A stretch of DNA of 64,000 nt, taken from NCBI GenBank assembly GCA_036821645.1, contig DAISJD010000005.1:1-64000 (forward strand), given 5' to 3'. Under the pieces are notes generated by a model. The model was not told the DNA's origin, searched no databases, and was given only the letters and a program-made list of their open reading frames with translations. Of the stretch, positions 37,476 through 46,699 are shown in pieces. The translations under genes and the position numbers were made by a program. The first letter of the stretch is position 1. Each line of letters begins with the position of its first letter. The DNA is from DAISJD01 sp036821645. GTDB taxonomy: Bacteria > Pseudomonadota > Alphaproteobacteria > ATCC43930 > CGMCC-115725.

Positions 37476-39878
37476 TTGGATCAGCCCATGGCCGCACAAT
37501 CACGCCGCAAAATGCATCGGTGGCGACGGTGGCGGCGGCTCTTCCTGTTGTTTTTGTTTGCTGCCCTGCTGTCGCTTGGCGTCCTTTACGCCGGGCGTCT
37601 CACCCTGCCCCGCACCACGGGCACGATCGTCCTTTCCGGGATACGGCATAAGGTCGATCTCTATCGCGACGGCAAAGGCGTCGTCACGATCAAGGCGGAA
37701 ACGCCGCTCGATGCTTATTATGCGCTCGGCTTTGCCCATGCCCAGGATCGTCTGTTTCAAATGGACCTGCAACGGCGGGCGAGCGACGGGCGTCTGTCTG
37801 AAATCATGGGGCCGGGCACCCTTCCCCTCGACCGCGAGATGCGGGCCTTGTCCCTGTCCCGCCATGCCGAAGCAGCCGAGGCAACCCTCACGCCCGAATT
37901 TCGCGCGGTTCTCGACGCCTATAGCGCCGGGGTCAATGGCTTCATCGCGACCGTCCGCCCCTTACCGCTCGAATTCAGCCTGCTCTCCTATCATCCCGAA
38001 CCCTGGCGTCCGGCCGATACGCTCAAGATCGCCAAACTGCTCGCTTTTGAACTCTCCGGCAATTATCGCCAAGAAATGCTGCGCGCCCGCCTCTCCGCAC
38101 GCCTGTCACCCGAACAATTGGACCAACTCTTCCCGGCATCCGGCCCGGACAGTCTGGCCCCGCTCGCCCCGTTGAACGAGCTTTATCGCGACGTGCCGTT
38201 CGATCGGTTGTTGGCCGGTCTAAAGCCGCTCGTCGGGCCCTTGCCCGTCGATACGGCCTGGATGGTCGATGGTGCCCATAGCGCCACGGGTCACCCGCTC
38301 ATCGGTCGCACGCCGAAACTCGACGCGAACGGACCCGGCATCTGGTATTTGGCGCGGATGGATGCACCCGGTCTTTCCGTGGCGGGCAGCACGCTTGCGG
38401 GGACCCCGTTTACCCTCACAGGTTACAACGCCCAGGCGGCCTGGATTGCAACCCCGATCCGGCGCGACGTCGAAGATTTGTTCATCGAAGAAATCGACCC
38501 GGCCGATCCCACCCGGTATTTGACCCCCGATGGCAGCAAACCGTTTGAAACCCGGGTCGAAACTATTCTGATCCGGGGTCAGACCGACCCCGAACGGATC
38601 ACCATGCGGCGCACCCGACATGGTCCCGTTTTGTCGGACGCCATCTCGATCGGCAAAGAAAAATCACCCTATCTCGTCGCCTTGCAGGCGGTTTTCCTGG
38701 CCGATCGCGACGATTCCGCCGAGGCGCTCTGGCGGCTCAGTCTGTCCGGGACGTGGGGCGAGGCGGTCAGGGCCGCCGATTCCTATCTTGCCCCACCCCT
38801 TACCCTCCTGTTCGCAGAACGCAGCGGCACAATCGGCAGTCTCGTACTGGGTGCCGTGCCGGTGCGCGCGGGCGGCGACGGACGGGCCCCCGTTCCGGGC
38901 CGCACGGGGGCCTTCGACTGGACCTTGATCACGCCGACAAGCCGCCAAGTACCGGTCATCGACCCACCCGACGGTCAGATCACCCTGTCGCCGGAAGCGA
39001 AGCCGGAAGCGAAATTGACCGACATGGGCCCGAATGGCGAGCGCACGACCCCGTCGCCGGCCACCAATACCGAGCGTGCTGCGCGGGCCCTGGTTGCAAG
39101 CCCCCCCACCGCCAAACAGAACCTCGCCCCGTTGCGCGAGACCCCATCCGCTACGGCGACGGCCCTCATCCCGCTGCTGCTGGCCGTGCCGCCCCAGGAT
39201 AATCGCCAACGGGCCGCCTATGCCTTGCTCGGCACCTGGGACCGGATCATCCGGCCCGATCGCCCCGAAGCCGCCTTGTTTGTCACATGGCTAAAATATC
39301 TCGACCAACGGATCTATGCCGACGAATTGGGGGCGCTGTTTCCCGAGTATCGCCGCCTCAATCCGGGATTCGTGCGCGAGGTTTTGACCAAATACCCCCA
39401 ATGGTGCGACCAAACCGCGACCCAGGAACTGGAAACCTGCAACGATCTCATCCGGCTATCCTTGAACGACGCGCTCGATGAATTGACCGCCCGCCAGGGT
39501 CAATCCATGGATGCGTGGCAGATCGAGACGACCCACCGGACGCGCTTCACCCATCCGGCCCTGTCGCATCTGCCCTTCATCGGGTTTCTGTTCGAAGCCA
39601 ATCAGGACCCGGATGACGAGATAGAACCGGGCATTCCGGGCGGTCTTTCGGTTGCAAACCCGGTCAATCCGCGCCTCGACCTTTATGGTACGGGCGTGCG
39701 CAGTCTCTTGGATCTGAGCGATCCTGATCGTTCCGTCTTCATGATCGCCTCCGGGCAATCGGCTCAGCTTTTGTCCCCCCATTATGCCGATCTCTTGCCC
39801 CAATGGCGTGCCTTTGAATGGCTGCGACTGCCGCATCTCGTCAAAGGCGATCCTCTTACTTTGGTGCCTCCCCCATGA
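37476..39878 (+). CDS. penicillin-acylase-family protein with altered active site
   Basis: Ntn-hydrolase family of periplasmic acylases, normally self-cleaved so that a serine becomes the N-terminal nucleophile of the beta chain. An N-terminal membrane helix (about residues 20-40), the alpha-chain motif ALGFAHAQDRLFQMDLQRR and later GPVLSD are present in the 800 residues. At the expected cleavage site the usual S-N-x-W reads D259-T260-A261-W262, the usual NDPHL reads RTPKL (278-282), and the oxyanion asparagine region reads WIATP (323-327). The usual catalytic residues are thus absent. Start is TTG 37476 with AAGGAG 8 bases upstream; an ATG at 37488 has no such box. The stop overlaps the ilvA start by 4 bases. 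Confidence 0.8.
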   Translation: MDQPMAAQSRRKMHRWRRWRRLFLLFLFAALLSLGVLYAGRLTLPRTTGTIVLSGIRHKVDLYRDGKGVVTIKAETPLDAYYALGFAHAQDRLFQMDLQRRASDGRLSEIMGPGTLPLDREMRALSLSRHAEAAEATLTPEFRAVLDAYSAGVNGFIATVRPLPLEFSLLSYHPEPWRPADTLKIAKLLAFELSGNYRQEMLRARLSARLSPEQLDQLFPASGPDSLAPLAPLNELYRDVPFDRLLAGLKPLVGPLPVDTAWMVDGAHSATGHPLIGRTPKLDANGPGIWYLARMDAPGLSVAGSTLAGTPFTLTGYNAQAAWIATPIRRDVEDLFIEEIDPADPTRYLTPDGSKPFETRVETILIRGQTDPERITMRRTRHGPVLSDAISIGKEKSPYLVALQAVFLADRDDSAEALWRLSLSGTWGEAVRAADSYLAPPLTLLFAERSGTIGSLVLGAVPVRAGGDGRAPVPGRTGAFDWTLITPTSRQVPVIDPPDGQITLSPEAKPEAKLTDMGPNGERTTPSPATNTERAARALVASPPTAKQNLAPLRETPSATATALIPLLLAVPPQDNRQRAAYALLGTWDRIIRPDRPEAALFVTWLKYLDQRIYADELGALFPEYRRLNPGFVREVLTKYPQWCDQTATQELETCNDLIRLSLNDALDELTARQGQSMDAWQIETTHRTRFTHPALSHLPFIGFLFEANQDPDDEIEPGIPGGLSVANPVNPRLDLYGTGVRSLLDLSDPDRSVFMIASGQSAQLLSPHYADLLPQWRAFEWLRLPHLVKGDPLTLVPPP

Positions 39879-41122
39879 CGAAACCCGATTTTGTTTTGCC
39901 CTCGTTCGACGATATCCGCCATGCCCAAGACGTGATCAAGGGCCTCGTCGCCCGCACCCCGTCGGTAAAGGCCCTGGCGCTCAAGGCCGAAACGGGGCTC
40001 GACATCACCTTGAAGCTTGAAACCATGCAGCGCACCGGCTCGTTCAAAGAGCGGGGTGCCCTCCATAAGCTGACGGCGCTCACCCCGCAAGAACGCGCGC
40101 GCGGCGTCATCGCCATGTCGGCCGGCAATCACGCCCAAGGTGTCGCCTATCACGCGATGCGCCTCGGCATCGGGGCCACGATCGTCATGCCCGAAGGAAC
40201 GCCCTTCACCAAGATCGAACGGACCGCGGCCTATGGCGCCCGCGTCCTCTTGCGCGGCGAGACGATTGCCGAGGCGCGCGGCGAGGCCCGACGCCTTGCC
40301 GAGGCCGAAGGCCGCGTCTTCGTCCATCCGTACGACGATTTCCACATCATCGCGGGCCAAGGCACGCTCGCCATCGAAATGTTGGACGACGATCCGGATC
40401 TCGATGTGTTGGTGATTCCCGTCGGCGGCGGGGGTATGATTGCGGGCTGCGCCGTCGCGGCCAAGGCGATGAAACCCGCGATCGAGATCGTCGGCGTGCA
40501 GTCCACCCATTTCCCATCGATGCATCATGCCCTGCGCGGTCTTGCGGCCCCGGTTTCCGGCCAAACGGTGGCCGAAGGCATTGCTGTCAGGGAACCGGGC
40601 CACATGACCCAGGCCCTGGTCCAATCCCTGGTCGACGACATCGTCCTTGTCGATGAGGATCATCTCGAACGGGCGATCGAACTCTTGGTGACGCAGCAAA
40701 AACTGGTCGCCGAGGGGGCGGGGGCGGCGGGGCTGGCCGCCATCCTCGCCCATGGCGCGAAATTTCACGGCAAAAAGATCGGCATCGTGCTGTGCGGCGG
40801 CAATATCGACGCGCGCATCCTATCATCGGTCCTGATGCGGGGCATGGTGCGCAGCGGGCGGCTGGTGCGGCTGCGGGCCGAAATCACCGATGCGCCGGGG
40901 GCCTTGGCCAAGGTCGCCCGGATCATCGGGGATCTGGGCGGCAACATCATCGAGATTTTCCATCAACGGCTGTTCAACGACGTGCCCTTGAAACTGGCCG
41001 ATCTCGACGTGGTTTGCGAAACCCGCGACGGCGAGCATGTGTCGCTCATCATGGAAAAATTGCAAAGCCACGGCTTCAAGACCAGCCTTTTATCCAACAC
41101 CACCCTTGAAACCCGGATCTAG
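39875..41122 (+). CDS. ilvA: threonine ammonia-lyase (threonine deaminase)
   Basis: PLP enzyme converting threonine to 2-oxobutyrate and ammonia. PLP lysine K58 in RTGSFKERGA, the phosphate loop PVGGGGMIAG, and SAGNHAQGVAYHA are typical. The C-terminus carries a single ACT domain (RAEITDAPGALAKVARII), as in the shorter 400-residue catabolic or dual-role enzymes rather than the two-ACT E. coli IlvA. It supplies 2-oxobutyrate to the ilvBH enzyme encoded 37 kb away. I start at ATG 39875, coupled to the acylase gene; the frame is open upstream inside that gene. Confidence 0.9.
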   Translation: MTKPDFVLPSFDDIRHAQDVIKGLVARTPSVKALALKAETGLDITLKLETMQRTGSFKERGALHKLTALTPQERARGVIAMSAGNHAQGVAYHAMRLGIGATIVMPEGTPFTKIERTAAYGARVLLRGETIAEARGEARRLAEAEGRVFVHPYDDFHIIAGQGTLAIEMLDDDPDLDVLVIPVGGGGMIAGCAVAAKAMKPAIEIVGVQSTHFPSMHHALRGLAAPVSGQTVAEGIAVREPGHMTQALVQSLVDDIVLVDEDHLERAIELLVTQQKLVAEGAGAAGLAAILAHGAKFHGKKIGIVLCGGNIDARILSSVLMRGMVRSGRLVRLRAEITDAPGALAKVARIIGDLGGNIIEIFHQRLFNDVPLKLADLDVVCETRDGEHVSLIMEKLQSHGFKTSLLSNTTLETRI

Positions 41123-41144
41123 ACTAAACCCGGATTTAGACTAA
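41111..41144. repeat. 17-base tandem duplication across the ilvA stop
   Basis: Two adjacent 17-base units beginning ACCCGGAT (41111-41127, 41128-41144) differ at one base. The ilvA stop codon TAG falls within the first unit. Confidence 0.7.
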
Positions 41145-41213
41145 AATCGGATTGAGCAGGATCGCGATCCAATGAGATCGAGACCTTGCTAAACGCGTTA
41201 TTTGACGAATGGC

Positions 41214-42326
41214 TCAGGCAAAAAAACCCTTGATGACCGCGATGACCCGATCGACCGATCGGTCGGGCAATTGCGGATAGAGCGGCAGGCTGAGGATTTC
41301 CCCGGCCGCCGCCTCGGTCAGACCCAGACCGGCGGGATCGGCGATGAGGCGGCCCGCATAAGCCGGTTGGCGGTGGATCGGCACCGGATAATGGATATTC
41401 GTGCCGATCCCGGCCGCCGCCAGATGCGCGCGCAGGCCGTCGCGATTTTGGCTGCGGATGACATATTGGTGCCAGACGGGCGTGGTGCCGGGCGGGACCC
41501 TAGGCAGAACCAGGGGCAGATCGGCAAGCCCCGCGTCATAGCGCGCCGCAATCGCGCATCGGCGCGCATTGTCGGCGGCAAGACCGGGCAGGCGGGCCGA
41601 CAAGATCGCCGCTTGTATCGCGTCCAACCGGGAATTCATGCCTTCGACGGCACTGACATAGCGGCTTTTCCAGCCATATTCCCGCAAGATCCTGACCCGC
41701 TCGATCAAGGCGGTATCCGGGCTTACCACCATGCCGCCATCGCCCAAGGCCCCCAGATTCTTGGTCGGATAAAAACTGAACGATCCGGCGACCCCGAAAC
41801 TGCCGACCGCCGCCGCCCCGACCTGCGCGCCATGGGCCTGGGCGCAATCTTCGATCACAAGCGCCCCATACTGGGCCGCCACGGCCAGGATATCCGTGAT
41901 GTTGGCCGGAATGCCGTAAAGATGCACGGGCACCACGGCGCGCACCCCCGGCACCTGCGCCAAGGTGCGCTGCAACGATACTGGGTCCATGGCGAACCCG
42001 CCCGGTTCGATATCGACGAGAACCGGTTCCGCCCCGGCCAAGACGATCGCCGTCACGGTCGCAACCGCCGTGTGCGCGACCGTCGCCACCCGGTCGCCGG
42101 GCCCGATCCCGGCCGCCTTCAAGGCTAGAATCAGGGCATCGGTGCCATTGGCGACCCCGGCCGCCGCATCCAAACCCAAAAAACGCGCGAAGGCGGTTTC
42201 GAACCCGGATACTTCCGGGCCCTGAATATACCAACCGCTGGCCAGAACCCGGGCGATGGCCGCATCGATTGCGAGGCGAGCCGCCCGATACCCGGCACCG
42301 GGGTCCATCTGAAGGATCTCATCCAT
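41214..42326 (-). CDS. DegT/DnrJ/EryC1/StrS sugar aminotransferase
   Basis: PLP-dependent aminotransferase that aminates keto-sugar nucleotides for surface polysaccharides or glycans. Visible motifs are GVANGTDALILALKAAGIGPGD, DCAQAHGA, the PLP lysine in FSFYPTKNLGALGDGG and MNSRLDAIQAAIL. Start at ATG 42326 has AGGAG 8 bases upstream, giving 370 residues; the frame further upstream lies in the epimerase gene. It follows the epimerase gene by 20 bases, so the pair likely makes an amino sugar. Exact product unknown. Confidence 0.88.
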   Translation of the reverse strand: MDEILQMDPGAGYRAARLAIDAAIARVLASGWYIQGPEVSGFETAFARFLGLDAAAGVANGTDALILALKAAGIGPGDRVATVAHTAVATVTAIVLAGAEPVLVDIEPGGFAMDPVSLQRTLAQVPGVRAVVPVHLYGIPANITDILAVAAQYGALVIEDCAQAHGAQVGAAAVGSFGVAGSFSFYPTKNLGALGDGGMVVSPDTALIERVRILREYGWKSRYVSAVEGMNSRLDAIQAAILSARLPGLAADNARRCAIAARYDAGLADLPLVLPRVPPGTTPVWHQYVIRSQNRDGLRAHLAAAGIGTNIHYPVPIHRQPAYAGRLIADPAGLGLTEAAAGEILSLPLYPQLPDRSVDRVIAVIKGFFA

Positions 42327-42346
42327 TGCCCTACTCCTCTTGCGGG

Positions 42347-43363
42347 TCAGAGATAATCCGCCCAATATGCGCGACAATAGGCGAGCGACCGGGCAAGCCC
42401 GCTGGCCAGATCGACCGTCGGGGCCCACCCTGTCAGGGCGCGAAAGGCGCGATCGTCGGTCCAGTAATCACCAATATCGATCTTGGCCCGTTCCGGTGGA
42501 AATTCATGCCGTGCAACCGTGCCCTTGCCCGCCACCCGGATCAACAGATCAGCCAAATCCGCAAGACTGATGACGTCATCGGCACCGATATTGTAGACGC
42601 CGCCTTGCAGCGCCGGGGTCATGATCGCCGCGACCAGGGCATGGGCTACGTCGTCGACATAGGCAAGATCGCGCCGCTGCGCCCCGCCCCAAAGTTCGAT
42701 CGGTCGGTCTTCGATCAGGCACCTCAGCCAGATCCCCAGAAAAGTCTGCCGGGCATCCTTGATTCTGAGGCGGGGACCATAGACATTGGTGAGGCGCAGG
42801 CTGACGGTTTTCAACCCATAAACCTGGTGATAAAGCCGATGATGGGACTCCGCCGCTATTTTATGAATGCCGTTTACATCGACGGGCCGCAGGGGGTGGC
42901 GTTCATCGACCGGCAGATAATCGGGACGGCCATAGACTTGCCGGGTCGAGGCAAAAAGAAGAATGGCCTTGGGATTGGCGCGCCTGCACGCTTCCAGGAT
43001 CGCAAGCGGGACAGCCACGTTATACGCCAGATCGACCTGCGGCGCCGCCATCGAGGCCTGATGCCCGACCTGGGCCGCCAGATTGACGATGACATCCTGA
43101 TCCTTGACCAGGTCGTCATACCCGCCATCGTCAAAGCTCAAGCACCGCCGGATCACAGAAACCGATCCGGCAAGGCCCGCAAGATTGGCCGGGTTCGCCC
43201 CACTGTCGGCCAAATACCCGTCGAGAAGCGTCAGATGCGCCCCCGAAGGGGCCAACAGATGCGCCAGGGTCGAACCGATAAAACCGGCCCCGCCCAGAAT
43301 CAGAACCCGTTTGCCGCGAAACCATGCTTTTTGATCCGACGACAACCGCACACCGTCACCCAT
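42347..43363 (-). CDS. NAD-dependent nucleotide-sugar epimerase/dehydratase
   Basis: Extended short-chain dehydrogenase of 338 residues: NAD motif LGGAGFIGS (23-31), NLAAQVGHQAS, catalytic-site STRQVYG (139-145), RLTNVYGP, and the sugar-binding RRDLAYVDDVA. In place of the usual YxxxK, the sequence is N164-G-I-H-K168, so the catalytic tyrosine is asparagine. Similar VNGI-K sites occur, as I recall, in a subfamily of sugar epimerases. First gene of a two-gene unit with the sugar aminotransferase. Confidence 0.82.
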   Translation of the reverse strand: MGDGVRLSSDQKAWFRGKRVLILGGAGFIGSTLAHLLAPSGAHLTLLDGYLADSGANPANLAGLAGSVSVIRRCLSFDDGGYDDLVKDQDVIVNLAAQVGHQASMAAPQVDLAYNVAVPLAILEACRRANPKAILLFASTRQVYGRPDYLPVDERHPLRPVDVNGIHKIAAESHHRLYHQVYGLKTVSLRLTNVYGPRLRIKDARQTFLGIWLRCLIEDRPIELWGGAQRRDLAYVDDVAHALVAAIMTPALQGGVYNIGADDVISLADLADLLIRVAGKGTVARHEFPPERAKIDIGDYWTDDRAFRALTGWAPTVDLASGLARSLAYCRAYWADYL

Positions 43364-43451
43364 GCCGATCTCTCCTTGTGGGCGGGCCTCTCGTCTGATC
43401 GCCCTTCATGGGTCAGATACAGGCTTCACAGCCGCCTCTCAAGTAACAGCC

Positions 43452-44093
43452 ATGCATAGCAGCCGTTTTGCCTTCTTATTGGTGCTGGTCGTGGCAGGCT
43501 GTGCCGCACCGCCGCCTGTCGCACCACCCCCTCTGCCCCCGATCGCCGCCGTCGGGGGCGCATGCCCCCTGCTTTCGCGACTGGATGTCGCCGCCACCTT
43601 ACCGGGCCCCGAGATCCCACGCGCCAGCCCCGTCACAGGCTGCGGGATCGACCAACCGATCACGGTTACGCGTCTTGGAGTGCCGATCACCCCTCCTGCC
43701 ACCCTGTCCTGTGCGGTTGCGACGCGATTGTTGGCGTTTGAAGAGGCCGTCCTCATCCCGCTCGCCCGACGCTTTTTTCATCAGACCATTGCCCAGATCA
43801 CGAATCTTGGCGGGTATGCCTGCAGAACGGAAAACGGTAAAAGAAGCAACCGCCTGAGCCGCCATGCGTTCGGTGCTGCAATCGATCTTTCTAACATAAT
43901 ATTGGCCGATGGTACGCGCGTGAGTATTGTCCAGGATTGGAAAATCCCTGGAAAAAAGAGCGAGTTTTTACATGAAATTGCCCGTTCTGCCTGTCGATAT
44001 TTTTCCGTTGTTCTGACACCGGATACGAACGCCCAACATCATGACCATATTCACCTCGATATCGGCCCGGATCATTATTGTCCAACCACATGA
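43452..44093 (+). CDS. extensin-like lipoprotein (probable zinc peptidase fold)
   Basis: Secreted lipoprotein of about 213 residues with lipobox VVAGC and a proline-rich spacer (APPPVAPPPLPP). The C-terminal domain matches the extensin-like family (Pfam extensin-like C): ACPLLSRLDV, GCGIDQPITV, SRHAFGAAIDLSN and HHDHIHLDIG. The conserved histidines and aspartates resemble M15-type D,D-peptidases, so a murein role is plausible but unproven. I start at ATG 43452; the 30 codons upstream in frame lack a signal-like pattern. The last part (43880-44093) is more AT-rich. Confidence 0.8.
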   Translation: MHSSRFAFLLVLVVAGCAAPPPVAPPPLPPIAAVGGACPLLSRLDVAATLPGPEIPRASPVTGCGIDQPITVTRLGVPITPPATLSCAVATRLLAFEEAVLIPLARRFFHQTIAQITNLGGYACRTENGKRSNRLSRHAFGAAIDLSNIILADGTRVSIVQDWKIPGKKSEFLHEIARSACRYFSVVLTPDTNAQHHDHIHLDIGPDHYCPTT

Positions 44094-44205
44094 TATTATG
44101 AATATTTTTTTTAAAGTTCGATGAATATCTTGCATTCCGCCAAGAATCTGTTATATATTTGTCCGATTGCAGACTTCCCTCTTTACCTTTTTCGGTGGGG
44201 ACTTG

Positions 44206-44571
44206 ATGGATACCGTCTGGACGCAAGAGCGTATCGAGGCACTGGCCCAATTATGGGCCGAAGGTCTCTCCACGGCTGAAATTGGCCGTCGGTTGGGCGT
44301 GACAAAAAATTCCGTCGTCGGCAAGGCCCATCGGTTGGCCCTGACCCCGCGCCCGTCGCCGGTCAAGTTGACGGGGCGTCCCCGCCAGAAATCGGCATCG
44401 AAAGTGGTCGAAATGTCGGGTCCGACCTGTTCCTGGCCCATTGGCCACCCCGGTGAAAAGGGATTTCATTTCTGCGGCGAGCGGGCGTTGCCAAACAAGC
44501 CCTATTGCGCGGAACACGCAGCCCTCGCCTATGTTCGCCCGAAGTCCCACAGTTCTTCGAACGCCGCCTAG
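44206..44571 (+). CDS. gcrA: GcrA-type cell cycle regulator
   Basis: Alphaproteobacterial transcription factor that binds RNA polymerase sigma-70 and promoters methylated at GANTC sites. The N-terminal helix-turn-helix WTQERIEALAQLWAEGLST...EIGRRLGVTKNSVVGKAHRL and the C-terminal CSWPIGHPG..GFHFCGERALPNKPYCAEH, with four cysteine/histidine ligands, are diagnostic. At 121 residues it is clearly shorter than the approximately 170-residue Caulobacter protein; the linker is short. A GAATC site lies at 44144-44148, about 60 bases before the start. Start at ATG 44206. Confidence 0.9.
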   Translation: MDTVWTQERIEALAQLWAEGLSTAEIGRRLGVTKNSVVGKAHRLALTPRPSPVKLTGRPRQKSASKVVEMSGPTCSWPIGHPGEKGFHFCGERALPNKPYCAEHAALAYVRPKSHSSSNAA

Positions 44572-44667
44572 CATTTTGATTTTCCATCAAGTTGGTCGGC
44601 TTATCGATTTCACCTGCGCCGCACGCCTTGGGCGCAACGGCGCATTCAGCCTAGGGGTCAGTCCTGG

Positions 44668-45186
44668 CTAGCCTTTGTTTTCCGTCGGCGTAATCAGGGC
44701 CGACACCCCGTCGAGCGGATATCCCGCGAAGGGACGCACTGTCTTCATCACGAAATGCGATACGATCCGCCCGACCGGTAGATCCGGGTCGTCGATCCAT
44801 TCAGTCGTCAGGGCATTGTAGCGGTCGAGGTCTGAACAAACGATATGGGCCAAATAATCAAAGGCCCCTCCAACCAGATGGCATTCGACGACTTCCGGGC
44901 ACGCGGCAAGACGCCGTTCGAAAACCGCAAGCGAGGCGGTTGCCTGACTCTTCAGCGTGATTTCCGCAAAAGCCTCGACGCAATCCGGCAATCGTTCGAG
45001 ATTGAGCAAGGCCAGATATTGGCGAATGAAGCCGCCTTCCTCAAGCCTGCGCACCCGTTCCAAACAGGGGCGGGCCGAAAGGCCGATCAGTTCCGACAGA
45101 CGCTGGTTCGTCATCCGACCGTGACGCTGCAAGGCGATCAGTATTTTGACATCGAGATGATCGAGTTTAGGCAATTTCACGCGCAC
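44668..45186 (-). CDS. Lrp/AsnC-family transcriptional regulator
   Basis: The N-terminal helix-turn-helix (LDVKILIALQRHGRMTNQRLSELIGLSARPCLERVRRLEEGGFI) and the C-terminal RAM/AsnC ligand domain (CPEVVECHLVGGAFDYLAHIVCSDLDRYN) are clear in 172 residues. Such proteins usually respond to amino acids. The neighbour on the same strand is the signalling cluster at 45305-50190; the ligand is unknown. Confidence 0.88.
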   Translation of the reverse strand: MRVKLPKLDHLDVKILIALQRHGRMTNQRLSELIGLSARPCLERVRRLEEGGFIRQYLALLNLERLPDCVEAFAEITLKSQATASLAVFERRLAACPEVVECHLVGGAFDYLAHIVCSDLDRYNALTTEWIDDPDLPVGRIVSHFVMKTVRPFAGYPLDGVSALITPTENKG

Positions 45187-45304
45187 GCCAACCGGTCAGA
45201 AAAAATTGAACAATCCCCAAGGCGGCATCGTAACACAAACCAGCCGTAAAAGGACGACCATCACACCGCCCTCTTGCTATGCACCGGCAAACCGCCCGCC
45301 CCCC

Positions 45305-46699
45305 TCAAGTCCGCTCATGAGATGCGTCCTGCCCGTCACGATCCGGGCAATGGGCCAGAATCTGTCGGGTCAGGCTCGGCCAATCGCCCGCCGTCACGAC
45401 GGCATGATCGACGGGGGCCACCGCAACCCGCAGATCGACCGGATAGGAGACACCATCGATTTGCGTCAGCGGCTTGAACCCCTTGGCCGCACGATCCAGG
45501 CCCTCGCCCAGCCCATCGAGGCTTTGCCCGGACTGCCAAACATAAAAAACACCCTCGCCGAGGGCTGCCACCATCGGCATGGGTCGCAAGCGCAGACGCA
45601 AGAGGTTCGCCACGCGCCGCATCAGTGTCGCCCTTGCGCTGGAAGGCATCGCACGATCATCCACCCCGTCGACGATCGCGACGGCAAGAACGACCGCCTC
45701 AGCCCCGGATACAGCCCCTTTGGCCCTAAGCGCCGCCTGAAGCCCCGCCCCGGTCAGGACCCCCGTAACTGGCTCCAATGCCGCAAGACGATGCCGATCG
45801 GCCATCGCTTTCGCTAAAGCGATGATCGGCCCCGGAATACCCATCGGCTCTACCGGGCGGCCCTGAACCCATGCTGTCGGGCGATCGGCGGCCGCCACGA
45901 TCAAATCCGGCTCGACGAGATCCAACAAAGCGGCACCCGCCGCAGGATCGGGGACGCAATGGGCGATCCCACCCGCCGCTTCGACCGCCTCTTGCAGACG
46001 CACGGATGGCTCATCCATCGGGTCCGACAGAATGAAAAGATGCCAAGGTGGGGGTACCGATGGGCTGATGCAGCCCATGATCTGGGCGACCACGCCATCG
46101 ATGCCGGCCTCATCTTCCACGAAGATCCGTCCCGGACTGAGCGAACCGTCCCATTCTTGTCGCTTATGCGCGCTAAAATCCCGCAACAAAACCAACCCAT
46201 CGGGCGGCATCCCGTGACTATCGGCCAGGGCATCGCCAAGGGTCGCCGCATCCGTTACCTGAAAGCCGAAACTGCGCAGCATCTCGGCGGCGCGCGCGCG
46301 CGCGTCTGCATCCTCGCCCGCCACCAACACCGTCTTTAGCCGCACAGGCGGCGTGGGTTCGGTCGGATCGGACAGGAGATGGGTGATCGCCGCCCGCGCC
46401 CTATTGATCATAACCGTCATAGCGGCCGCCGTCGGCAACCGGTTCAGCCCCCGGCACCGCACCAAATGATCATCGAGGGCGGTCATCGCATCGCAGAGCG
46501 TATGAAACCCAAACGTTCCGGCGGTTCCCTTCAAGCCATGCACCAAAGAATAGAGATCCATGGCAGCATCCGATGCCCAGGACCGTTCGAGTCCCTGCCA
46601 AAGGGCCATCAGCCGAATGCGCTTTTGAGGAAGATCGGCAATAAACCGGGCGCGTAGCCGGGCTATCTGCTGATGCAGGCGATCAGTCTGTTCGGCCAT
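45305..46699 (-). CDS. Hpt-domain protein with degenerate receiver and GGDEF-like regions
   Basis: The N-terminal Hpt domain (about 1-110) has the phosphorylatable H54 in LVHGLKGTAGTFG. Residues about 118-180 look like a response-regulator receiver (KTVLVAGEDADARARAAEMLRSFG) without a clear phospho-acceptor context. Residues about 315-440 resemble a GGDEF domain (VLTGAGLQAALRAKG; VANLLRLRLRP) but the signature reads LGEGVF, so diguanylate cyclase activity is unlikely. Total 464 residues. It overlaps the response regulator gene by 17 bases and probably relays phosphate from the hybrid kinase. Confidence 0.72.
   Translation of the reverse strand: MAEQTDRLHQQIARLRARFIADLPQKRIRLMALWQGLERSWASDAAMDLYSLVHGLKGTAGTFGFHTLCDAMTALDDHLVRCRGLNRLPTAAAMTVMINRARAAITHLLSDPTEPTPPVRLKTVLVAGEDADARARAAEMLRSFGFQVTDAATLGDALADSHGMPPDGLVLLRDFSAHKRQEWDGSLSPGRIFVEDEAGIDGVVAQIMGCISPSVPPPWHLFILSDPMDEPSVRLQEAVEAAGGIAHCVPDPAAGAALLDLVEPDLIVAAADRPTAWVQGRPVEPMGIPGPIIALAKAMADRHRLAALEPVTGVLTGAGLQAALRAKGAVSGAEAVVLAVAIVDGVDDRAMPSSARATLMRRVANLLRLRLRPMPMVAALGEGVFYVWQSGQSLDGLGEGLDRAAKGFKPLTQIDGVSYPVDLRVAVAPVDHAVVTAGDWPSLTRQILAHCPDRDGQDASHERT

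Noticed and set aside
35916..37499. 527-codon minus-strand open frame opposite the aldehyde dehydrogenase
   Set aside because: It overlaps a clear aldehyde dehydrogenase on the other strand and its translation is low-complexity (R, G, H, D rich).
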